Positions 11,061-22,014 of a DNA stretch of 64,000 nt are shown piece after piece (position 1 is the stretch's first letter; each line of letters starts with the position of its first letter). This DNA is from Atherix ibis. Taxonomy: Eukaryota > Arthropoda > Insecta > Diptera > Athericidae. Position numbers and translations under genes: made by a program. Under the pieces are notes generated by a model. That model did no database searches and was not told the origin of the DNA. It saw only the letters and a program-made list of their open reading frames with translations. The DNA lies in assembly GCA_958298945.1 (NCBI GenBank), contig OY282608.1:76494806-76558805 (forward strand), written 5' to 3'.

Positions 11061-11186
11061 TTTGTTGGCTTGTTGGTTTGTTGGCTTGTTGGTTTGTTCG
11101 TTTGTTGGTTTGTTGGTTTGTTGGTTTGTTTGTTTGTTGGTTTGTTCGTTTGTTGGTTTTTTGGTTTGTTGGCTTGTTGGTTTGTT
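11061..11186. repeat. Link between A2 and B1
   Basis: The stretch continues the match to 393-520 (offset 10,668) with TTGGCTTG, TTCG, TTTGTTTG and TTTTTTGG variants. It holds nothing of its own. Confidence 0.75.
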
Positions 11187-12971
11187 GGTTTGTTGGCTTG
11201 TTGGTTTGTTGGTTTGTTGGTTTGTTGGTTGGTTGGTTTGTTGGTTTGTTGGTTTGTTGGTTTGTTTGTTTGTTGGTTTGTTCGTTTGTTGGCTTTTTTG
11301 TTTATTGGTTTGTTTGTTTGTTGGTTTGTTGGTTTGTTGGTTTATTTGTTTGTTGGTTTGTTGGTTTTTGTTGGTATGTTGGTTTGTTGGTTTGTTTGTT
11401 TGTTTGTTTGTTGGTTTGTTGGTTTGTTAGTTTGTTGGTTTGTTGGTTTGTTTGTGTGTGGGCTTGTTGATTTGTTGGCTTGTTGGCATGTTGGTTTCTT
11501 GGTTTGTTGGCTTGTTGGTTTGTTGGTTTCTTGGTTTCTTGGTTTGTTGGTTTGTTGGTTTGTTGGTTTGTTGGTTTGTTGGTTTGTTGGTTTGTTGGTT
11601 TGTTGGTTTGTTAGTTTGTTTGTTTGTTGGTTTTTTGATTTGTTGGTTTATTGGTTTGTTGGTTTATATGTTTGTTGGTTTGTTGATTTGTTGGTTTGTT
11701 TGTTTGTTGGTTTGTTGGTTTGTTAGTTTGTTGGTTTGTTGGTCTGTTTGTTTGTTGGTTTGTTCGTTTGTTGGCTTGTTGGTTTGTTGGCTTGTTGGCA
11801 TGTTGGTTTGTTGGTTTGTTGGTTTGTTGATTTGTTAGTTTGTTGGTTTGTTGGTTTGTTTGTTTGTTGGTTTGTTCGTTTGTTAGCTTGTTGGTTTGTT
11901 CGTTTGTTGGCTTGTTGGTTTGTTGGCTTGTTGGCTTGTTGGCATGTTGGTTTCTTGGTTTGTTGGTTTGTTGGTTGTTGATTTGTTGGTTTGTTGGTTT
12001 GTTGGTTTATTTGTTTGTTTGTTTTTTGGTTTGTTGGTTTGTTGGTTTGTTTGTTTGTTTGTTTGTTGGTTTGTTGGTTTATTTGTTTGTTCGTTTGTTG
12101 GCTTGTTGGTTTGTTGGCTTGTTGGTTTGTTCGTTTGTTGGTTTGTTGGTTTGTTGGTTTGTTCAATTGTTGGTTTGTTCGTTTGTTGGCTTGTAGGTTT
12201 GTTGGTTTGTTGGTTTGCTGGTTTGTTGGTTTATTTGTTTGTTGGTTTGTTGATTTGTTGGTTTGTTGGTTTGCTTGTTTATTTGTTTTTTGGTTTGTTG
12301 GTTTGTTGGGTTGTTGGTTTGTTGGTTTGTTGGTTTGTTGGTGTGTTGGTTTTTTGGTTTGTTGGTTTATTTGTTTGTTGGTTTGTTGATTTGGTGGTTT
12401 GTTGGTTTGTTTGTTTATTTGTTTGTTGGTTTGTTGGTTTGTTGGTTTGTTGGTTTGTTGGTTTGTTGGTATGTTGGTTTGTTTGTTTGTTGATTTGTTC
12501 GTTTGTTGGTTTGTTGGTTTGTTGGCTTGTTGGCTTGTTGGCTTGTTGGCTTGTTGGTTTGTTGGTTTGTTGGTTTGTTGGTTTGTTCGTTTGTTGGTTT
12601 GTTGGCTTGTTGGCTTGTTGGTTTGTTGGTTTGTTGGTTTGTTGGTTTGTTGGTTTATTTGTTTGTTGGTTTGTTGGCTTGTTGGCTTGTTGGTTTGTTT
12701 GTTTCTTTGTTTGTTGGTTTGTTCGCTTGTTGGTTTGTTGGTTTGTTGGTTTGTTGGCTTGTCCGTTTGTTGGTTTGTTGGTTTGTTTGTTTATTTGTTT
12801 TTTGGTTTGTTGGTTTGTTGGTTTGTTGGTTTGTTGGTTTGTTGGTTTGTTGGTTTGTTGGTTTGTTGGTTTGTTGGTTTGTTGGTTTGTTGGTATGTTG
12901 GTTTGTTTGTTTGTTGGTTTGTGCATTTGTTGGGTTCTTGGTTTGTTGGCTTGTTGGCTTGTTGGCTTGTT
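11187..12971. repeat. B1, 1,785-bp higher-order unit
   Basis: Landmarks: GGTTGGTTGG (11,227), GGCTTTTTTG, the +2 slip followed by GGTATG (11,363), TTTGTGTGTGGG, TTTATATG (11,664), TTAGCTTG, the -1 slip GGTTGTTGATTTG (11,973), TTCAATTG (12,162), TTGATTTGGTGG, TTCGCTTG (12,722), TTTGTCCG and TTTGTGCATTTG. Each recurs 1,785 bp later, with brief excursions to 1,777. 1,785 is 223 octamers plus 1 base, matching the +2 and -1 slips inside. Confidence 0.92.
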
Positions 12972-14756
12972 GGTTTGTTGGCTTGTTGGTTTGTTGGTTT
13001 GTTGGTTTGTTGGTTGGTTGGTTTGTTGGTTTGTTGGTTTGTTGGTTTGTTTGTTTGTTGGTTTGTTCGTTTGTTGGCTTTTTTGTTTATTGGTTTGTTT
13101 GTTTGTTGGTTTGTTGGTTTGTTGGTTTATTTGTTTGTTGGTTTGTTGGTTTTTGTTGGTATGTTGGTTTGTTGGTTTGTTTGTTTGTTTGTTTGTTGGT
13201 TTGTTGGTTTGTTAGTTTGTTGGTTTGTTGGTTTGTTTGTGTGTGGGCTTGTTGATTTGTTGGCTTGTTGGCATGTTGGTTTCTTGGTTTGTTGGCTTGT
13301 TGGTTTGTTGGTTTCTTGGTTTCTTGGTTTGTTGGTTTGTTGGTTTGTTGGTTTGTTGGTTTGTTGGTTTGTTGGTTTGTTGGTTTGTTGGTTTGTTAGT
13401 TTGTTTGTTTGTTGGTTTTTTGATTTGTTGGTTTATTGGTTTGTTGGTTTATATGTTTGTTGATTTGTTGGTTTGTTTGTTTGTTGGTTTGTTGGTTTGC
13501 TAGTTTGTTGGTTTGTTGGTCTGTTTGTTTGTTGGTTTGTTCGTTTGTTGGCTTGTTGGTTTGTTGGCTTGTTGGCATGTTGGTTTGTTGGTTTGTTGGT
13601 TTGTTGGTTTGTTAGTTTGTTGGTTTGTTGGTTTGTTTGTTTGTTGGTTTGTTCGTTTGTTAGCTTGTTGGTTTGTTCGTTTGTTGGCTTGTTGGTTTGT
13701 TGGCTTGTTGGCTTGTTGGCATGTTGGTTTCTTGGTTTGTTGGTTTGTTGGTTTGTTGGTTGTTGATTTGTTGGTTTGTTGGTTTGTTGGTTTATTTGTT
13801 TGTTTGTTTTTTGGTTTGTTGGTTTGTTGGTTTGTTTGTTTGTTTGTTTGTTGGTTTGTTGGTTTATTTGTTTGTTCGTTTGTTGGCTTGTTGGTTTGTT
13901 GGCTTGTTGGTTTGTTCGTTTGTTGGTTTGTTGGTTTGTTGGTTTGTTCAATTGTTGGTTTGTTCGTTTGTTGGCTTGTAGATTTGTTGGTTTGTTGGTT
14001 TGCTGGTTTGTTGGTTTATTTGTTTGTTGGTTTGTTGATTTGTTGGTTTGTTGGTTTGCTTGTTTATTTGTTTTTTGGTTTGTTGGTTTGTTGGGTTGTT
14101 GGTTTGTTGGTTTGTTGGTTTGTTGGTGTGTTGGTTTGTTGGTTTGTTGGTTTATTTGTTTGTTGGTTTGTTGATTTGGTGGTTTGTTGGTTTGTTTGTT
14201 TATTTGTTTGTTGGTTTGTTGGTTTGTTGGTTTGTTGGTTTGTTGGTTTGTTGGTATGTTGGTTTGTTTGTTTGTTGATTTGTTCGTTTGTTGGTTTGTT
14301 GGTTTGTTGGCTTGTTGGCTTGTTGGCTTGTTGGCTTGTTGGTTTGTTGGTTTGTTGGTTTGTTGGTTTGTTCGTTTGTTGGTTTGTTGGCTTGTTGGCT
14401 TGTTGGTTTGTTGGTTTGTTGGTTTGTTGGTTTGTTGGTTTATTTATTTGTTGGTTTGTTGGCTTGTTGGCTTGTTGGTTTGTTTGTTTCTTTGTTTGTT
14501 GGTTTGTTCGCTTGTTGGTTTGTTGGTTTGTTGGTTTGTTGGCTTGTCCGTTTGTTGGTTTGTTGGTTTGTTTGTTTATTTGTTTTTTGGTTTGTTGGTT
14601 TGTTGGTTTGTTGGTTTGTTGGTTTGTTGGTTTGTTGGTTTGTTGGTTTGTTGGTTTGTTGGTTTGTTGGTTTGTTGGTATGTTGGTTTGTTTGTTTGTT
14701 GGTTTGTGCATTTGTTGGGTTCTTGGTTTGTTGGCTTGTTGGCTTGTTGGCTTGTT
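12972..14756. repeat. B2, 1,785-bp higher-order unit
   Basis: Near-identical to B1. I see a few point differences, for example TTTGCTAG near 13,500, GATTTG after TTGGCTTGTA near 13,980, TTGGTTTATTTATTTG near 14,444 and an 8-bp change near 13,600. Landmarks: GGTTGGTTGG 13,012, +2 slip 13,148, TTTATATG 13,449, -1 slip 13,758, TTCAATTG 13,947, TTCGCTTG 14,507. Confidence 0.92.
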
Positions 14757-15960
14757 GGCTTGTTGGTTTGTTGGTTTGTTGGTTTGTTGGTTTGTTCGTT
14801 TGTTAGCTTGTTGGTTTGTTCGTTTGTTGGCTTGTTGGTTTGTTGGCTTGTTGGCTTGTTGGCATGTTGGTTTCTTGGTTTGTTGGTTTGTTGGTTTGTT
14901 GGTTGTTGATTTGTTGGTTTGTTGGTTTGTTGGTTTATTTGTTTGTTTGTTTTTTGGTTTGTAGGTTTGTTGGTTTGTTTGTTTGTTTGTTTGTTGGTTT
15001 GTTGGTTTATTTGTTTGTTCGTTTGTTGGCTTGTTGGTTTGTTGGCTTGTTGGTTTGTTCGTTTGTTGGTTTGTTGGTTTGTTGGTTTGTTCAATTGTTG
15101 GTTTGTTCGTTTGTTGGCTTGTAGGTTTGTTGGTTTGTTGGTTTGCTGGTTTGTTGGTTTATTTGTTTGTTGGTTTGTTGATTTGTTGGTTTGTTGGTTT
15201 GCTTGTTTATTTTTTTTTGGTTTGTTGGTTTGTTGGGTTGTTGGTTTGTTGGTTTGTTGGTTTGTTGGTGTGTTGGTTTGTTGGTTTGTTGGTTTATTTG
15301 TTTGTTGGTTTGTTGATTTGGTGGTTTGTTGGTTTGTTTGTTTATTTGTTTGTTGGTTTGTTGGTTTGTTGGTTTGTTGGTTTGTTGGTTTGTTGGTATG
15401 TTGGTTTGTTTGTTTGTTGATTTGTTCGTTTGTTGGTTTGTTGGTTTGTTGGCTTGTTGGCTTGTTGGCTTGTTGGCTTGTTGGTTTGTTGGTTTGTTGG
15501 TTTGTTGGTTTGTTGGTTTGTTCGTTTGTTGGTTCGTTGGCTTGTTGGCTTGTTGGTTTGTTGGTTTGTTGGTTTGTTGGTTTGTTGGTTTATTTGTTTG
15601 TTGGTTTGTTGGCTTGTTGGCTTGTTGGTTTGTTTGTTTCTTTGTTTGTTGGTTTGTTCGCTTGTTGGTTTGTTGGTTTGTTGGTTTGTTGGCTTGTCCG
15701 TTTGTTGGTTTGTTGGTTTGTTTGTTTATTTGTTTTTTGGTTTGTTGGTTTGTTGGTTTGTTGGTTTGTTGGTTTGTTGGTTTGTTGGTTTGTTGGTTTG
15801 TTGGTTTGTTGGTTTGTTGGTTTGTTGGTTTGTTGGTTTGTTGGTATGTTGGTTTGTTTGTTTGTTGGTTTGTGCATTTGTTGGGTTCTTGGTTTGTTGG
15901 CTTGTTGGCTTGTTGGCTTGTTGGCTTGTTGGTTTGTTGGTTTGTTGGTTTGTTGGTTTG
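14757..15960. repeat. B3, truncated third B unit
   Basis: It starts to match B2 from about 13,647 (offset 1,143; TTAGC 13,661 to 14,804, TTCAATTG 13,947 to 15,090), so the first roughly 675 bp of a B unit are missing. One T is lost near 15,210 and a 24-bp gain (three octamers) lies near 15,780-15,840. The TTTGTGCATTTG landmark returns near 15,870. The 1,143 spacing again carries the expected phase remainder. Confidence 0.87.
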
Positions 15961-16261
15961 TTCGTTTGTTGGTTTGTTGGCTTGTTGGCTTGTTGGCTTG
16001 TTGGTTTGTTGGTTTGTTGGTTTGTTGGTTTGTTGGTTTATTTGTTTGTTGGTTTGTTGGCTTGTTGGCTTGCTGGTTTGTTGGTTTCTTTGTTTGTTGG
16101 TGTGTTCGCTTGTTGGTTTGTTGGTTTGTTGGTTTGTTGGTTTGTTGGTTTGTCCGTTTGTTGGTTTGTTGGTTTGTTGGTTTGTTGGTTTGTTGGTTTG
16201 TTGGTTTGTTGGTTTGTTTGTTTGTTGGTTTGTTCGTTTGTTGGCTTGTTGGTTTATTGGT
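15961..16261. repeat. Local re-duplication of the B right end
   Basis: TTCG, three TTGGCTTG, TTGGTTTATTTG, TTTCTTTG and TTCGCTTG (16,105) repeat the order found at 15,515-15,700 (TTCGCTTG 15,657), 448 bp (56 octamers) earlier. Small changes include TTGCTGG and TTGGTGTG. Confidence 0.7.
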
Positions 16262-16533
16262 TTGTTCGTTTGTTGGCTTGTTGGTTTGTTGGTTTGTTGG
16301 TTTGTTGGTTTTTCGGTTTGTTGGTTTGTTGGTTTATTTGTTTGTTGGTTTGTTGGTTTGTTGATTTGTTGGTTTGTTGGTTTGTTTGTTTGTTGGTTTG
16401 TTGGTTTGTTGGTTTGTCGGTTTGTTGGTTTGTTGGTTTGTTTGTGTGTTGATTTGTCCGTTTGTTGGCTTGTTGGTTTGTTGGCTTGTTGCCTTGTTGG
16501 CTTGTTGGCTTGTTGGTTTATTGGTTTGTTGGT
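16262..16533. repeat. A-type patch (copy of 10,015-10,286)
   Basis: TTTTTCGG, TTTATTTG, TTTGTCGG, TTTGTGTGTTGATTTG, TCCG and TTGCCTTG (16,489) match A2 at offset 6,247. The patch ends at a compressed GGTTTTTGGATTTG near 16,530, which looks like a junction scar. Confidence 0.82.
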
Positions 16534-17160
16534 TTTTGGATTTGTTGGTTTGTTGGTTTGTTGGTTTATATGTTTGTTGGTTTGTTGATTTGTTGGTTTG
16601 TTTGTTTGTTGGTTTGTTGGTTTGTTAGTTTGTTGGTTTGTTGGTTTGTTGGTTTGTTTGTTTGTTGGTTTGTTCGTTTGTTGGCTTGTTGGTTTGTTGG
16701 CTTGTTGGCATGTTGGTTTGTTGGTTTGTTGGTTTGTTGGTTTGTTGGTTTGTTGGTTTGTTAGTTTGTTGGTTTGTTGGTTTGTTTGTTTGTTGGTTTG
16801 TTCGTTTGTTGGCTCGTTGGTTTGTTCGTTTGTTGGCTTGTTGCTTTGTTGGCTTGTTGGCTTGTTGGCATGTTGGTTTCTTGGTTTGTTGGTTTGTTGG
16901 TTTGTTGATTTGTTGGTTTGTTGGTTTGTTGGTTTATTTGTTTGTTGGTTTATTTGTTTGTTTGTGTTTTGGTTTGTTGGTTTGTTGGTTTGTTTGTTTG
17001 TTTGTTTGTTGGTTTGTTGGTATATTTGTTTGTTCGTTTGTTGGCTTGTTGGTTTGTTGGTTTGTTGGTTTGTTCGTTTGTTGGTTTGTTGGTTTGTTGG
17101 TTTGTTCAATTGTTGGTTTGTTCGTTTGTTGGCTTGTTGGTTTGTTGGTTTGTTGGTTTG
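16534..17160. repeat. B-type patch (copy of part of B1/B2)
   Basis: TTTATATG (16,566), GGCATG, TTGGTTTC and TTCAATTG (17,105) follow B order at offsets 4,902 to 4,943 from B1 (3,117 to 3,158 from B2). It lacks the GGTTGTT slip of B units and has an extra TTTATTTG and TTTGTGTTTTGG cluster near 16,930-16,970. Confidence 0.78.
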
Positions 17161-17581
17161 TTGGTTTGTTGGTTTATTTGTTTTTTGGTTTGTTGATTTG
17201 TTGGTTTGTTGGTTTGTTTGTTTATTTGTTTGTTGATTTGTTGGTTTGTTGGTTTGTTGGTTTGTTGCTTTGTTGGTTTGTTGGTTTGTTGGTTTGTTGA
17301 TTTATTTGTTTGTTGGTTTGCTGATTTGTTGGTTTGCTGGTTTGTTTGTTTATTTGTTTGTTGGTTTGTTGGTTTGTTGGTTTGTTGGTTTGTTGGTATG
17401 TTGGTTTGTTTGTTTGTTGGTTTGTTCGTTTGTTGGCTTTTTGGTTTGTTGGCTTGTTGGCTTGTTGGCTTGTTGGCTTGTTGGGTTGTTGGTTTGTTGG
17501 TTTGTTGGTTTGTTCGTTTGTTGGTTTGTTGGCTTGTTGGCTTGTTGGCTTGTTGGTTTGTTGGTTTGTTGGTTTGTTGGT
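17161..17581. repeat. Diverged B-like link
   Basis: Alternating TTGATTTG, TTTATTTG, TTTGCTGATTTG and TTGGTATG variants followed by several TTGGCTTG resemble B1 at 12,270-12,600, but with many private changes. No exact offset holds over more than about 100 bp. Confidence 0.6.
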
Positions 17582-18932
17582 TTGTTGGTTTATTTTGTTT
17601 GTTGGTTTGTTAGCTTGTTGGTTTGTTGGCTTGTTGGCTTGTTGGTTTGTTGGTTTCTTTGTTTGTTGGTTTGTTCGTTTGATGGCTTGTTGATTTGTTG
17701 GTTTGTTGGCTTGTTGGTTTGTTGGTTTGTTGGTTTGTTGGTTTGTTGGTTTGTTGGGTTGTTGGTTTGTTGGTTTGTTGGTTTGTTGGTTTGTTGGTTT
17801 GTTGGTTTGTTGGTTTGTTGGTTTGTTGGTTTGTTGGTTTGTTGGTTTGTTGGTTTGTTGGTTTGTTGGTTTGTTGGTTTTTGGTTTGTAGGCTTGTTTG
17901 TTTGTTGGTTTGTTTGTTTGTTGGCTTGTTGGTTTGCTGGTTTGTTGGTTTTTTGGTTTGTTGGTTTATTTGTTTGTTGGTTTGTTGGTTTGTTGATTTG
18001 TTGGTTTGTTGGTTTGTTTGTTTGTTGGTTTGTTGGTTTGTTGGTTTGTTGGTTCGTTGGTTTGTTGGTTTGTTTGTGTGTTGGTTTGTCAGTTTGTTGG
18101 CTTGTTGGTTTGTTGGCTTGTTGGTTTGTTGGCTTGTTGGCTTGTTGGCTTGTTGGTTTGTTGGTTTGTTGGTTTGTTGGTTTGTTGGTTTGTTGGTTTG
18201 TTGGTTTATTTGTTTGTTGGTTTGTTGGCTTGTGGGTTTGTTAGCTTGTTGGTTTGGTGGTTTGTTGGTTTGTTTGTTTGTTGGTTTTTTCGTTTGTTGG
18301 CTTGTTGGTTTGTTGGCTTGTTGGCATGTTGGTTTGTTGGTTTGTTGGTTTGTTGGTTTGTTGGTTTGTTGGTTTGTTGGTTTGTTGGTTTGTTGGTTTG
18401 TTGGTTTGTTGGTTTGTTGGTTTGTTGGTTTGTTGGTTTGTTGGTTTGTTGGTTTGTTGGTTTGTTGGTTTGTTGGTTTGTTGGTTTGTTGGTTTATTTG
18501 TTTGTTTGTTTGTTGGTTTGTTCGTTTTTTGGTTTGTTGGTATGTTGGTTTGTTGGCTTGTTGGCTTGTTGGTTGTTGGTTTGTTGGTTTGTTGGTTTGT
18601 TGGTTTGTTGGTTTGTTGGTTTGTTGGTTTGTTGGTTTGTTGGTTTGTTGGTTTGTTGGTTTGTTGGTTTGTTGGTTTGTTGGTTTGTTGGTTTGTTGGT
18701 TTGTTGGTTTGTTGGTTTGTTGGTTTGTTGGTTTGTTGGTTTGTTGGTTTGTTGGTTTGTTGATTTGTTGGTTTGTTGGTTTGTTGGTTTGTTGGTTTGT
18801 TGGTTTGTTTGTTTGTTGGTTTGTTGGTTTGTTGGCTTGTTGGTTTGTTCGTTTGTTGGCTTGTTGGTTTGTTGGCTTGTTGGCTTGTTGGCATATTGGT
18901 TTCTTGGTTTGTTGGTTTGTTGGTTTGTTGGT
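17582..18932. repeat. C1, 1,351-bp tandem unit
   Basis: It begins with a one-base gain (TTTATTTTG, 17,591), then TTAGCTTG, TTTGATGG, the -1 slip with GTAGGC (17,876), TTCGTTGG, TTTGTCAG, GGTTTGGTGG, TTTTTTCG, TTGGTATG, the -1 slip GGTTGTT (18,571) and TTGGCATATTGG. The next TTTATTTTG is at 18,942. The copy spacing grows from 1,351 to 1,375 and 1,383 through whole-octamer gains. All three numbers leave remainder 7 on division by 8, as +1, -1, -1 predicts. Confidence 0.88.
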
Positions 18933-20315
18933 TTGTTGGTTTATTTTGTTTGTTGGTTTGTTAGCTTGTTGGTTTGTTGGCTTGTTGGCTTGTTGGTTTG
19001 TTGGTTTCTTTGTTTGTTGGTTTGTTCGTTTGATGGCTTGTTGATTTGTTGGTTTGTTGGCTTGTTGGTTTGTTGGTTTGTTGGTTTGTTGGTTTGTTGG
19101 TTTGTTGGGTTGTTGGTTTGTTGGTTTGTTGGTTTGTTGGTTTGTTGGTTTGTTGGTTTGTTGGTTTGTTGGTTTGTTGGTTTGTTGGTTTGTTGGATTG
19201 TTGGTTTGTTGGTTTGTTGGTTTGTTGGTTTGTTGGTTTGTTGGTTTTTGGTTTGTAGGCTTGTTTGTTTGTTGGTTTGTTTGTTTGTTGGCTTGTTGGT
19301 TTGTTGGTTTGTTGGTTTTTTGGTTTGTTGGTTTGTTGGTTTATTTGTTTGTTGGTTTGTTGGTTTGTTGATTTGTTGGTTTGTTGGTTTGTTTGTTTGT
19401 TGGTTTGTTGGTTTGTTGGTTTGTTGGTTCGTTGGTTTGTTGGTTTGTTTGTATGTTGGTTTGTCAGTTTGTTGGCTTGTTGGTTTGTTGGCTTGTTGGT
19501 TTGTTGGCTTGTTGGCTTGTTGGCTTGTTGGTTTGTTGGTTTGTTGGTTTGTTGGTTTGTTGGTTTGTTGGTTTGTTGGTTTGTTGGTTTATTTTTTTGT
19601 TGGTTTCTTGGCTTGTGGGTTTGTTAGCTTGTTGGTTTGGTGGTTTGTTGGTTTGTTTGTTTGTTGGTTTTTTCGTTTGTTGGCTTGTTGGTTTGTTGGC
19701 TTGTTGGCATGTTGGTTTGTTGGTTTGTTGGTTTGTTGGTTTGTTGGTTTGTTGGTTTGTTGGTTTGTTGGTTTGTTGGTTTGTTGGTTTGTTGGTTTGT
19801 TGGTTTGTTGGTTTGTTGGTTTGTTGGTTTGTTGGTTTGTTGGTTTGTTGGTTTGTTGGTTTGTTGGTTTGTTGGTTTGTTGGTTTGTTGGTTTGTTGGT
19901 TTATTTGTTTGTTTGTTTGTTGGTTTGTTCGTTTTTTGGTTTGTTGGTATGTTGGTTTGTTGGCTTGTTGGCTTGTTGGTTGTTGGTTTGTTGGTTTGTT
20001 GGTTGGTTGGTTTGTTGGTTTGTTGGTTTGTTGGTTTGTTGGTTTGTTGGTTTGTTGGTTTGTTGGTTTGTTGGTTTGTTGGTTTGTTGGTTTGTTGGTT
20101 TGTTGGTTTGTTGGTTTGTTGGTTTGTTGGTTTGTTGGTTTGTTGGTTTGTTGGTTTGTTGGTTTGTTGGTTTGTTGGTTTGTTGGTTTGTTTGTTTGTT
20201 GGTTTGTTCGTTTGTTGGCTTGTTGGTTTGTTCGTTTGTTGGCTTGTTGGTTTGTTGGCTTGTTGGCTTGTTGGCATATTGGTTTCTTGGTTTGTTGGTT
20301 TGTTGGTTTGTTGGT
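18933..20315. repeat. C2, 1.38-kb tandem unit
   Basis: Repeats C1, with TTTGTATG replacing TTTGTGTG near 19,450, TTTATTTTTTTG plus TTTCTTGG near 19,590, GGTTGGTTGG near 20,003 and a single GGATTG. It is also the left half of the larger D1 unit, so the 1.35-kb duplication is nested within the 3,015-bp one. Confidence 0.87.
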
Positions 20316-22014
20316 TTGTTGGTTTGTTGGTTTGTTGATTTGTTGGTTTGTTTGTTTGTTGGTTTATTTGTTTGTTCGTTTGTTCGTTTGTTGGTTTGTT
20401 GGTTTGTTTGTTTGTTGGTTTGTTGGTTTGTTGGTTTATTTGCTTGTTCGTTTGTAGGCTTGTTGGTTTGTTGGCTTGTTGGTTTGTCCGTTTGATGGTT
20501 TGTTGGTTTGTTGTTTTGTTTGTTTGTTGGTTTGTTCGTTTGTTGGTTTTTTGGTTTGTTGGCTTGTTGGTTTGTTGGTTTGTTGGCTTGTTGGTTTGTT
20601 GGTTTGTTGGTTTGTTGGTTTGTTTGTTTGTTGGTTTGTTCGTTTGTTGGCGTGTTGGTTTATTGGTTAATTTGTTTGTTGGTTTGTTGGTTTGTTGGTT
20701 TATTTGTTTGTTGGTTTGTTGGTTTTTGTTGGTTTGTTGGTTTGTTTGTTTGTTGGTTTGTTAGTTTGTTAGTTTGTTTGTTTGTTGGCTTGTTGATTTG
20801 TTGGCTTGTTGGCATGTTGGTTTCTTGGTTTGTTGGTTTGTTGGTTTCTTGGTTTCTTGGTTTCTTAGTTTGTTGGTTTGTTGGTTTGTTGGTTTGTTGG
20901 TTTGTTGGTTTGTTGGTTTGTTGGTTTGTTGGTTTGTTGGTTTGTTGGTTTTTTGATTTGTTGGTTTGTTGGTTTGTTGGTTTATATGTTTGTTGGTTTG
21001 TTGATTTGTTGGTTTATTTGTTTGTTGGTTTGTCGGTTTGTTAGTTTGTTGGTTTGTTGGTTTGTTTGTTTGTTGGTTTGTTCGTTTGTTGGCTTGTTGG
21101 TTTCTTGGCTTGTTGGCATGTTGGTTTGTTGGTTTGTTGGTTTGTTGGTTTGTTGGTTTGTTGGTTTGTTGGTTTGTTGGTTTGTTGGTTTGTTGGTTTG
21201 TTGGTTTGTTTGTTTGTTGGTTTGTTCTTTTGTTTGCTTGTTGGTTTGTTCGTTTGTTGGCTTGTTGGTTTGTTGGCTTGTTGGCTTGTTGGTTTGTTGG
21301 TTTCTTTGTTTGTTCGTTTGATGGCTTGTTGGCTTGTTGGTTTGTTGGTTTGTTGGTTTGTTGGTTTGTTGGTTTGTTGGTTTGTTGGTTTGTTGGTTTG
21401 TTGGTTTGTTGGTTTGTTGGTTTGTTGGTTTTTTGGTTTGTTGGTTTGTTGGTTTGTTGGTTTGTTGGTTTGTTGGTTTGTTGGTTTGTTGGTTTGTTGG
21501 TTTGTTGGTTTGTTGGTTTGTTGGTTTGTTGGTTTATTGGTTTTTGGTTTGTAGGCTTGTTTGTTTGTTGGTTTGTTCGTTTGTTCGTTTGTTGGCTTGT
21601 TGGTTTGTTGGTTTGTTGGTTTGTTGGTTTTTTGGTTTGTTGGTTTGTTGGTTTATTTGTTTGTTGGTTTGTTGGTTTGTTGATTTGTTGGTTTGTTGGT
21701 TTGTTTGTTTATTGGTTTGTTGGTTTGTTGGTTTGTTGGTTTGTTGGTTTGTTGGTTTGTTGGTTTGTTGGCTTGTTGCCTTGTTGGCTTGTTGGCTTGT
21801 TGGTTTGTTGGTTTTTTGGTTTGTTGGTTTGTTGGTTTGTTGGCTTGTTGGCTTGTTGGTTTGTTGGTTTGTTGGTTTGTTGGTTTGTTGGTTTGTTGGT
21901 TTGTTGGTTTGTTGGTTTGTTGGTTTGTTGGTTTGTTGGTTTGTTGGTTTGTTGGTTTGTTGGATTGTTGGTTTGTTGGTTTGTTGGTTTGTTGGTTTGT
22001 TGGTTTGTTGGTTT
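19000..22014. repeat. D1, 3,015-bp higher-order unit
   Basis: From TTTCTTTG/TTCG/TTTGATGG at 19,005 the order repeats at 22,020 (offset 3,015, with stretches at 3,007). After the C2 part come TTTATTTGCTTG, GTCCGTTTGATGG, TTGTTTTG, TTGGCGTG, GGTTAATTTG, the +2 slip (20,721), a TTTC run, TTTATATG (20,982), TTTGTCGG, TTTCTTGGC, TTCTTTTG, TTTCTTTG, the -1 slip with GTAGGC (21,539) and TTGCCTTG (21,776). Confidence 0.9.

Noticed and set aside
12160..12171. CAATTG as a protein-binding palindrome such as an E-box-like site.
   Set aside because: The palindrome is a by-product of the TTCAATTG variant, confined to duplicated B, H and I modules. Nothing in the sequence indicates binding.
15091..17109. 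Open frame of over 670 codons on the complementary strand, rich in Gln, Asn, Thr and Pro.
   Set aside because: It is the reverse reading of the same octamer, begins at a TTG created by TTCAATTG, and crosses the junctions between B units and A patches. A real gene would not be indifferent to those junctions.
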